Assembly: GCA_031400455.1 (NCBI GenBank)
Contig: JANNPX010000019.1
Coordinates: 248,001 to 312,000 of the forward strand
Reading direction: 5' to 3'
DNA from: JANXYW01 sp031400455
GTDB taxonomy: Bacteria > Chloroflexota > Dehalococcoidia > DSTF01 > JACRBR01
DNA: 64,000 nucleotides
Shown piece by piece: positions 58,431 through 64,000 of the stretch. The stretch's first letter is position 1, and every line of letters begins with the position of its first letter. Made by a program: the position numbers and the translations under genes. Below the pieces are notes generated by a model. It saw only the letters and a program-made list of their open reading frames with translations, made no database searches and was not told where the DNA came from.

Positions 58431-58943
58431 ATGACCCTGACCCCCGCGACCTACTCGACCCGCTCGGCCTCCTTGCTGATGCTCGCCGCATTCGCCGGCG
58501 TCGCCCTCTGGCTATTCGCCCCGGCCGCGTTCAGCGGCGGCGCCGGCTCGACGGCCGGGCATGGCGGCAGCTCCAACGCCAGCCTGCCAGCGTCCCTCAA
58601 GGTGGACGGCACTGTGGAGACCGAAGCTCACGACAACATCGTCACCCGGCTCGTCGTTCCGCTCGCCGTCCGTGGCAGCGAGGGCGTCACCCTGACCGAC
58701 GACAGCGGGAAGCTGAGCGCCCAGACCGCGATGGCCGAGACCGCCTCGGCGGCTGTGCCCGCCACGTATACCCTCGCCTGGCTCGATGGCAACGGCGACC
58801 GCGTCCTCGACAAGGGCGAGCACGCCGAGCTTACGGTCACCCTGCCCGCCATCTCGACGATTCACCCGGACAACCCGCTCAATCTCGTCATCAAGCCCGC
58901 CGACGGCTCCACCCTCGTCATCGAGGACGTCCTCGGCAACTAA
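58431..58943 (+). CDS. Exported protein with archaellin-like beta domain, 170 aa
   Basis: Residues 12-34 form a hydrophobic export signal or anchor. The rest looks like an archaellin outer domain: LDGNGDRVLDKGEHAELTVTL parallels the archaellins' GNADKLLEPGELLELVITL, and LNLVIKPADGSTLVIEDVLGN parallels FTLEIKPPSGSFMVVQRTT. It lacks the ITGLETAIV polymerisation helix, so it should not be a filament subunit. ATG 58431 follows GGAACGGAACTAG. Alone, followed by two terminators. Confidence 0.6.
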   Translation: MTLTPATYSTRSASLLMLAAFAGVALWLFAPAAFSGGAGSTAGHGGSSNASLPASLKVDGTVETEAHDNIVTRLVVPLAVRGSEGVTLTDDSGKLSAQTAMAETASAAVPATYTLAWLDGNGDRVLDKGEHAELTVTLPAISTIHPDNPLNLVIKPADGSTLVIEDVLGN

Positions 58944-58953
58944 GACCACCCCT

Positions 58954-58988
58954 GGTCGGGCGTAACCCCGGCGGCTCTTCGCCCGACC
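58954..58988 (+). terminator. First hairpin after the archaellin-like exported protein
   Basis: GGTCGGGCG pairs with CGCCCGACC (9 bp) around a 17-base loop. Ten bases after the stop. Confidence 0.6.
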
Positions 58989-59004
58989 ACCCCCTCAGAT
59001 CACG

Positions 59005-59048
59005 ACCGTACAACCAGGGCGCTCGGCCGAGAGTCCTGGTTGTACGGT
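59005..59048 (+). terminator. Second, larger hairpin after the archaellin-like protein
   Basis: ACCGTACAACCAGG pairs perfectly with CCTGGTTGTACGGT (14 bp) around a 16-base loop holding CTCGGCCGAG. It is probably bidirectional, also closing the Nudix gene on the other strand. Confidence 0.65.
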
Positions 59049-59065
59049 GTCCGGAACTAATTGCC

Positions 59066-59099
59066 TGTCATGCAGAGCGCAGCGAAGCATCTACTCCGG
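59066..59099 (+). repeat. Copy of the TGTCATGC-GAGCG dispersed repeat
   Basis: TGTCATGCAGAGCGCAGCGA then AGCATCTACTCCGG. Same family as at 47111 and 47183. Lies between the terminators and the Nudix gene. Confidence 0.6.
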
Positions 59100-59186
59100 C
59101 CCGCCAACATGCGTCGCTTCGCCCAGCACGAGACGACGGGTGGTCGCGGACATCCCCGCGCCGTCGTCGGCCCGAAGCGGTGCGCC

Positions 59187-59723
59187 TCACGCCTGCCGGA
59201 TGTGCCGCAGGTACATCAACAGCGCCGCGATGCTCTTCGCGTCGCAAATCTCGCCCGAATCGACGAACTCCAACGCCTGCTCGAGCGTCACCCGCTCCGG
59301 TACAAGATCCTCGTCCTCGTCTGGCTCCAGCGGATCCTCGACGAGGTCCCGCGCGACGTACATGTGCTGGTACTCGTCGGAATACCCCGGCGCGAGGAAC
59401 AGCCCGCCGATGCGCGTAAGCGTGCCGCGATGACCAGTCTCCTCGCGCAACTCGCGCTGCGCCGCCTCGGCGGGCGAAGCATCGCGCTCATCGACGCCGC
59501 CCGCAGGCAATTCCAGCAGCCAGCGCCCCGCCGGATGCCGATACTGCCGCACCATCAGCAGCCGGCCGTCCGCGTCGACCGGCACGAGCACCACCGCTAC
59601 GCCGTACTCGACGACAACACGATCGTACGCAGCGCCGGATGCCTCGCGTAGCGAATCGATCCGAACATCGAACAGTCCGGACTTAAACCCGCGCCTAGTT
59701 CGCAAGACTTCAGGGATCTCCAT
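59187..59723 (-). CDS. Nudix hydrolase (ADP-ribose pyrophosphatase-like)
   Basis: A 178-aa Nudix protein. The box GGVDERDASPAEAAQRELREETG is complete (G-x5-E-x7-REUxEExG). The N-terminal beta strands (GVAVVLVPVDADGRLLMVRQYRHP) and the ALEFVDSGEICDAKSIAALL C-terminus match ADP-ribose pyrophosphatases. It splits nucleoside-diphosphate linked molecules. ATG 59723 starts the domain. Confidence 0.92.
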   Translation of the reverse strand: MEIPEVLRTRRGFKSGLFDVRIDSLREASGAAYDRVVVEYGVAVVLVPVDADGRLLMVRQYRHPAGRWLLELPAGGVDERDASPAEAAQRELREETGHRGTLTRIGGLFLAPGYSDEYQHMYVARDLVEDPLEPDEDEDLVPERVTLEQALEFVDSGEICDAKSIAALLMYLRHIRQA

Positions 59724-59770
59724 CGAGTCAACCAATCTGTGAAATCTGTGTAATCTGTGGTTCCGACCCG

Positions 59771-60241
59771 CTACAGCGTGCGGACCATCGCGATCTCGTT
59801 GCACCCCGGAAACTTCGGGCAACGATAGCATTCGCCCCACACCTTGCGCGGCAGCGTCATCACGTCCGCCTGCGCGAACCCCAGCCGCTCGAAGAAGGCG
59901 GGCCGATACGTCAGCGCGAACGCCGTCGTCAGTCCGATCCCGCGAGCCTCTTCGAGGCACGCTTCGACGATTCGCGCGCCCAATCGCTGGCCCTGCAGGT
60001 CTTCTCGCACTGCCAGCGACTTGATCTCGGCGAGGTCCTCCCACAGGATGTGCAGCCCGCCGCACGCTACGGCCGCGCCTGCATCATCGCGCACGACGTA
60101 GAAGTCGCGGAGGTTCTCGTACACCTCGGCCATCGTACGAGGCAGCATCTCGCCCTTACGCGCGAACGTGTTCACAAGGTCGTGAATCGCCTGCGCGTCA
60201 GCGATCGATGCCCGGACGAGCTGATAGGTGGACGTCGCCAT
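59771..60241 (-). CDS. argA: ArgA-like GNAT acetyltransferase (N-acetylglutamate synthase type)
   Basis: A 156-aa short ArgA-like enzyme. RKGEMLPRTMAEVYENLRDFYV and ALHILWEDLAEIKSLAV-like sequence (here GLHILWEDLAEIKSLAVRED) are typical, motif A is LQGQRLGARIVEACLEEAR, and the C-terminus has the family's CYRCPKFPGCNEIAM. It would make N-acetylglutamate for arginine synthesis. ATG 60241. No other arginine gene is near. The Nudix gene follows 47 bases downstream on the same strand. Confidence 0.82.
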   Translation of the reverse strand: MATSTYQLVRASIADAQAIHDLVNTFARKGEMLPRTMAEVYENLRDFYVVRDDAGAAVACGGLHILWEDLAEIKSLAVREDLQGQRLGARIVEACLEEARGIGLTTAFALTYRPAFFERLGFAQADVMTLPRKVWGECYRCPKFPGCNEIAMVRTL

Positions 60242-60379
60242 ATTCCTCCGACTCGAAGAATCGGGCTCCGCGCCCGCATGAAAGGCAATGTATAACATGC
60301 CGAGTGAGAAGAATGGTCTCCTTGCGACGGATCGGTTCGCGGAACCTGCTACGACCAAGGACGAAACTAGCGCGTTCGC

Positions 60380-60649
60380 TTAAGGACGACTTCTGCCGAG
60401 GGCAGCTTCAAACCGCCTACGGACCGCCCCTATCGCGCGACGGTGGCCATCGACGTCCATGGTGAAGGCTAAGAGCTCGACCTCGGCCGCGGCACTTTCC
60501 GCTGCGTGGCGAATCTTCAGGTCGATCTCGCCATCCATTGCATCGACCGTGCCGTCGAGGTTCGCCGAGACTCCAAGCGCGTCAATCTTGCCGGCTTCGC
60601 CCGCTTCGAGGCTCTGTAATACGCGCTCGACCAGCGGGTGAATCGACAC
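60380..60649 (-). CDS. Small hypothetical protein coupled to NAD kinase, 89 aa
   Basis: Not recognised. GTG 60649 shares its G with the NAD kinase TAG, so translational coupling is likely. The protein has no membrane segment or metal motif and is weakly repetitive (VSANLDGTVDAMDGEIDL). Coupling and codon bias like the neighbours support it as real; a chance frame cannot be ruled out. Confidence 0.45.
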   Translation of the reverse strand: MSIHPLVERVLQSLEAGEAGKIDALGVSANLDGTVDAMDGEIDLKIRHAAESAAAEVELLAFTMDVDGHRRAIGAVRRRFEAALGRSRP

Positions 60650-61485
60650 TACTCGGTCAGCCAGTTCAGGCGCCGCCCGACCCGCACGTAGAAGTCGCCG
60701 GGCGGCCCGAGGCGCAAGAAGCGTGCCGTGTGGGCGCTCGTCTTCACCCGCACGATGTCACCCCCCGCGAGCGTCTTGTCGGGTTGGCCATCGACGCTGA
60801 GGATCGCTTGCTGCCGCGCGGCAATCTCGATTTCGACGCGCGCGCCCTCCGGCAGCACGATGCTGTTAGCGGGCGCCAGGTGCGGCGCCACCGGCGTGAC
60901 GAGGATCTCTTTCGATTCAGGGTGCATGATCGGACCGCCGACGCTGAGCGAGTACGCCGTGCTGCCAGTCGCGGTCGCAGCTATGACGCCGTCCGCGCGA
61001 TAGCTGCCGATCGTGGTGTGGTCTGTGCGCACGGAGAATTGCACCGTGCGCCCGATGGCCGCGCGGCCGACGACCACATCGTTCATCGCGTGAAAGTGCT
61101 CCGGCAACTCTTCTCCGGCGCGGATGGTCTCCGTCTCGATCATCGCACGCTGTTCGATGCGCCCGCCGCCATCGACAATCTCGTCGGCGTGCTCGAAGAA
61201 CTGCGCGGGCGTCACCTCCGTGAGGAACCCGATACGTCCGAGATTGATCCCCAGAAGCGTCACCGGGTGGGGGATCACCGCGCGGGCGGCGCGCAGCACC
61301 GTCCCGTCGCCGCCGCAGCAGATGATCAGCTCCGTGCCATCGACGTGCTGCTCGCGCGCACCGTCGTCCCATGCGGACGCGACCCATAACTCCGGCACGC
61401 GCGCCGCCAGCCGCTGCCGCACCTCTTCCGCGACTCCAAGAGCCGCCTGCGACTTCGGGTGATACGTGATCCCAACCTTCTTCAT
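60649..61485 (-). CDS. nadK: NAD kinase
   Basis: A 278-aa NAD kinase that makes NADP using ATP or polyphosphate. GGDGTVLRAAR holds the catalytic Asp; GRIGFLTEV and AMNDVVVGRAA are the NE/D and following motifs; ATATGSTAYSLSVGGPIMHP is the second signature. ATG 61485 (GTG 61494 possible). Overlaps the next small gene by one base. tlyA lies upstream; tlyA-nadK is a common order. Confidence 0.95.
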   Translation of the reverse strand: MKKVGITYHPKSQAALGVAEEVRQRLAARVPELWVASAWDDGAREQHVDGTELIICCGGDGTVLRAARAVIPHPVTLLGINLGRIGFLTEVTPAQFFEHADEIVDGGGRIEQRAMIETETIRAGEELPEHFHAMNDVVVGRAAIGRTVQFSVRTDHTTIGSYRADGVIAATATGSTAYSLSVGGPIMHPESKEILVTPVAPHLAPANSIVLPEGARVEIEIAARQQAILSVDGQPDKTLAGGDIVRVKTSAHTARFLRLGPPGDFYVRVGRRLNWLTE

Positions 61486-61594
61486 GGCAATCACGATAGC
61501 ACAGCCAGAGAGCGATCCACGAAGAGCGCCAAGGCCACGAAGAAAGGGTCAAGCGATCGTAGCGGAGGAGCTTCAGCTGCGGTCTTCGCTTTGG

Positions 61595-62356
61595 CTAGTC
61601 TGCGTCATTTGCGAAATCTGCGGTTCCGTCGTCCACCCGCAGCCACAGGAAGAACTCCCGGTTGCCCGCTGGCCCCAGCAGCGGCGACATCGCGACGCCC
61701 CGCACGCGCAGCCCGTGATTCACGCACCACCACGCCACACGCCCGATTACCGCTGCATGCACGAGCGGATCACGCACCACGCCGCCGCGCTTCACCTCGT
61801 CCCGTTCCGCTTCGAACTGAGGTTTCACGAGTGCCACGATGTCCGCACCCGGCGCAATGCGGGCGATTACGGCAGGCAGCACCTTCGTCAGCGAGATGAA
61901 CGACGCATCGATGGTCGCGAGCGCCGGCTGTTCCGGAAGCGACGCCAGGTCGCGAATGTTCGTGCGTTCCATCCCCACCACGCGGGCATCGCCACGCAGT
62001 CGAGTATCGAGCTGCCCGTAACCAACATCGACGGCGTACACCCGCCCAGCGCCTCGCTGCAGCATGCAGTCCGTAAACCCGCCTGTGGAAGCCCCCACGT
62101 CCATCACCACCAGACCGCTGACATCCAGACCAAACGCGTCCAGCGCATGATCGAGCTTCTCGCCTCCACGGCTCACGAACCGAGGCGCTGCCGCAATCGC
62201 AATCTCCGCCTCGGCCGCCACCATCGCTGACGCGCGCGTCTCAACTTGGCTGTTAACGACCACATCCGCCGCAAGAATCAGCGCGCGCGCCTTTTCGCGC
62301 GAGGGCGCCAGCCCGCGTTCGACAAGCGCGAGGTCAAGACGTTGCTTCTTGGGCAT
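61595..62356 (-). CDS. tlyA: TlyA family rRNA 2'-O-methyltransferase
   Basis: A 253-aa protein: N-terminal S4 RNA-binding domain (RLDLALVERGLAPSREKARALILAADVVVN) and an FtsJ-like methyltransferase (RGGEKLDHALDAF; VMDVGASTGGFTDCMLQRGAGRVYAVDVG; LVKPQFEAERDEVKRGGVV). It methylates cytidines in 16S and 23S rRNA in mycobacteria, where it sensitises to capreomycin. ATG 62356. About 110 bases before the NAD kinase gene. Confidence 0.95.
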   Translation of the reverse strand: MPKKQRLDLALVERGLAPSREKARALILAADVVVNSQVETRASAMVAAEAEIAIAAAPRFVSRGGEKLDHALDAFGLDVSGLVVMDVGASTGGFTDCMLQRGAGRVYAVDVGYGQLDTRLRGDARVVGMERTNIRDLASLPEQPALATIDASFISLTKVLPAVIARIAPGADIVALVKPQFEAERDEVKRGGVVRDPLVHAAVIGRVAWWCVNHGLRVRGVAMSPLLGPAGNREFFLWLRVDDGTADFANDAD

Positions 62357-62404
62357 GGCCGCATTGTCTGCCGGGCAGCGGCTGAAGGCAACGTGCAAAC
62401 GGAA

Positions 62405-62428
62405 AGGGCGCTCTCACTAGAGCGCCCT
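62405..62428 (-). terminator. Terminator of the sdh-type operon
   Basis: AGGGCGCTCT pairs perfectly with AGAGCGCCCT (10 bp) around a four-base loop, followed by TTTCCGTTTG on the minus strand. It closes the HdrB-like gene, 34 bases after its stop. Confidence 0.85.
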
Positions 62429-62462
62429 GCATGGACTGATCGGCCGTTGATGGGATTGACAG

Positions 62463-63365
62463 CTATGCCTTCACAGGCGCGGCCGCCAGCTTCTCCAGCA
62501 GCTTCTTCGTTGACACGACGTGATGGTCCATCCGCATCTCCTTCGGCGGCACGCCGATGGCCAGCCCGATGAGCTGCGGCAGGTGGATGATCGGCAGATC
62601 GATGTTGTGGCCCGTCACTTGCTTCGCCGCCGGCTGCTGCGCGTCGAGGTTCAGGTGGCACAGCGGGCACGGCGACACCAGCGCGTCCGCTCCCAGGTCC
62701 TGCGCCTCGTGGATGTGGTTGCCCGCCTGCTTCAACGAGTTCTCGCGGTTGATCGTCAAGATCGGGAAGCCACAGCACTTCTTCGCGCCCTCGTAGTCGA
62801 CGACCGTCGCGCCCACGGCTTCGATCACCATCTCGAGATAGTGGTCGCGGTCGGGGTGCTCTTCCTTGCCGAGGATGGAGCTCGGGCGCAGGATGTAGCA
62901 GCCGTAGAACGGCCCGACGCGCAGCCCGGTCAGAGGGCGCGTCACCATCTTCTTCAGGCGGTCGAGACCGAAGTCCTCGACGAGCAGCCAGAGAAAATTC
63001 TTGATGATCAGCCCCGGCTCGTAGTGCAGCCCCTCATCGGCGAGGATGGCGTTCACTTTCGCGAGGTACTCGGGCCGCTTCGTCAGTTTGTCCTGCACCA
63101 TGCTTTCGATGCCCTGGCACGTCGAGCAGATGTTCATCAGCGGCAGCCCGAGCTGCTGCGCCAGCGCGAACGTGCGTGCGTTCAGCGCGTCCGCCATCTC
63201 CGGATTTTGCTCCTGAATGACGCCGGCACCCGTACAGGTGGCTTGGTCCAGCTCGACAAGCTCGATGCCCAGTTCCTTCGCCACGCGGTTCGTCGCCAAG
63301 TACAGTTCCGGCGCGGCGCCTTTCGACACGCAGCCGGGCCAGAACGCCCATTTGGAGTACTCCAT
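62463..63365 (-). CDS. CCG-domain subunit (HdrB/SdhE-like) of succinate dehydrogenase type complex
   Basis: A 300-aa protein with two CCG domains: the second, typical one is CCGFP near 197-201 plus SPCPLCH near 230-236; the first reads STCQG near 81-85 and FYGCYILRP near 154-162. The family binds a noncubane FeS cluster and passes electrons; in archaea and some bacteria it replaces the membrane anchor of succinate dehydrogenase (SdhE) or is HdrB. Overlaps the sdhB stop by one base, favouring the SdhE role. Confidence 0.82.
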   Translation of the reverse strand: MEYSKWAFWPGCVSKGAAPELYLATNRVAKELGIELVELDQATCTGAGVIQEQNPEMADALNARTFALAQQLGLPLMNICSTCQGIESMVQDKLTKRPEYLAKVNAILADEGLHYEPGLIIKNFLWLLVEDFGLDRLKKMVTRPLTGLRVGPFYGCYILRPSSILGKEEHPDRDHYLEMVIEAVGATVVDYEGAKKCCGFPILTINRENSLKQAGNHIHEAQDLGADALVSPCPLCHLNLDAQQPAAKQVTGHNIDLPIIHLPQLIGLAIGVPPKEMRMDHHVVSTKKLLEKLAAAPVKA

Positions 63366-64000
63366 CAGCCCGTTACCTCCGGCTTCTTCGACTTCAGCGA
63401 GGCGGACTTCTTGATCACGTTCCGCACCCGGTCCATACCCTTCATCTTGTGCGAGCCCGGCAGGCCGGGCGGCACAACTTGCGCGATCGGCAGCTTGCCG
63501 GCCAGCGCCATCTTCAAAGCGCCGGGCATCTCTTTCATCAGACGCGGCACGTTGAACATTCCCACCGAGCCGGGAAGCATCCAGATCTCGTTCAGGCGCC
63601 CGCCATCCTCAATCGACTTCGTGAAGATGTTCGTGTGGCGCGCACCGGCGTTGCCCTTGATGCCGTTCTCCAGCGCCATCTCGCGTAGCTGGAGAATGCG
63701 GTTCATCGGCGCCACGCCTTTCGGACAGACTTCGACGCATATGTTGCACCGCGTGCAGTCCCAAATGCCGCCGTACTCGCTGAGCTTTTGGAGCCGGTCG
63801 TGCTCGTGGTCGTCGCGCGGATCCGCAACGACGCGATACGCCTTCGCCAGTGCGGCCGGCGCGATGAAGTTCTTGTCCACCTCGAGCACGGCGCAGTCGC
63901 TGACGCAGGCGCCGCACATGATGCAGTTCATCGTGTGCGTCAGGTCGATCATCGTCTCGTTTGGAACGCGATACTCGTCGACCGGTTCGGGACCCTCGGG
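63365..64000 (-). CDS. sdhB: Succinate dehydrogenase/fumarate reductase iron-sulfur subunit, C-terminal part
   Basis: Last 211 residues of an SdhB protein, cut by the right edge. The two C-terminal cluster motifs are C-x2-C-x2-C...C (CIMCGACVSDC) and C-x2-C-x2-C-x3-C-P (CTRCNICVEVCPKG). The frame is open through the edge (PEGPEPVDEYRVPNET precedes the internal Met), so the true start is outside; the 2Fe-2S ferredoxin domain is expected there. A C-terminal extension of about 70 residues beyond bacterial SdhB is present. Confidence 0.85.
   Translation of the reverse strand, partial: PEGPEPVDEYRVPNETMIDLTHTMNCIMCGACVSDCAVLEVDKNFIAPAALAKAYRVVADPRDDHEHDRLQKLSEYGGIWDCTRCNICVEVCPKGVAPMNRILQLREMALENGIKGNAGARHTNIFTKSIEDGGRLNEIWMLPGSVGMFNVPRLMKEMPGALKMALAGKLPIAQVVPPGLPGSHKMKGMDRVRNVIKKSASLKSKKPEVTG

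Noticed and set aside
1..64000. CRISPR arrays, rRNA and tRNA genes, insertion sequences
   Set aside because: No regularly spaced direct repeats with unique spacers, no transposase domain, and no cloverleaf or rRNA sequence was recognised.

Overview
The window is a 64 kb, GC-rich, gene-dense bacterial chromosome segment, most likely from a member of the Chloroflexota. The evidence is an archaeal-type motility (archaellum) locus in an otherwise bacterial gene set, a 32-residue bS22/AURKAIP1-type ribosomal protein beside rpsA, TlyA, a panD-panB-panC cluster, and a succinate dehydrogenase iron-sulfur subunit followed by a CCG-domain (HdrB/SdhE-like) subunit. The phylum is an inference from gene content; no rRNA or tRNA gene was seen.

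Layout. 1-13 kb: partial rpsA (30S S1), bS22-like mini protein, a DNA-binding protein, a pyrE-like gene with a leader hairpin, UbiA prenyltransferase, HemW, a nucleotidyltransferase, PhzF, GNAT, DinB, MidA-like methyltransferase, alpha/beta hydrolase, MFS transporter, SIS isomerase and ribokinase. 13-25 kb: the archaellum region on the minus strand. It holds four archaellin genes (two about 95% identical), a fused ArlC/D/E-like protein, ArlG, ArlF, ArlJ, an unknown 133-aa protein and a peptidoglycan amidase. A LuxR-type regulator and a large membrane histidine-kinase-like protein sit upstream, and both look unable to do phosphotransfer. ArlH and ArlI are absent from the locus. Each archaellin gene is preceded by a 35-bp element of two GGTG-N4-CACC dyads exactly 23 bp apart; this element is the most novel regulatory signal in the window.

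25-42 kb: a lipoprotein, two paralogous exported proteins with Thr/Pro-rich linkers, then a co-directional exopolysaccharide cluster (sugar transferase, Wzz/BY-kinase-like, flippase, aminotransferase, cupin epimerase, glycosyltransferases, polymerase/ligase, SDR). 42-64 kb: acyl-CoA dehydrogenase; the panD-panB-panC genes with a promoter and an intrinsic terminator in the leader; a D,D-carboxypeptidase with a nearly leaderless transcript; P1 peptidase; Fpg; tandem DinB duplicates; DNA polymerase I; enoyl-CoA hydratase and thioesterase; YebC-RuvC; an exported protein carrying an archaellin-like domain; Nudix; ArgA-like acetyltransferase; NAD kinase; TlyA; and SdhB plus an HdrB-like subunit at the right edge.

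Synthesis. The archaellin operon supplies filament, stator (ArlF/G), switch-like (ArlC/D/E) and platform (ArlJ) parts. The amidase downstream is a plausible adaptation of an archaeal machine to a peptidoglycan wall. The motor ATPase ArlI and ArlH must be encoded elsewhere if the machine works. Archaella have been reported in Chloroflexota to my knowledge (recalled, not checked), so the novelty lies in this locus's gene composition, its regulators, the repeated upstream element and the orphan archaellin-domain protein.
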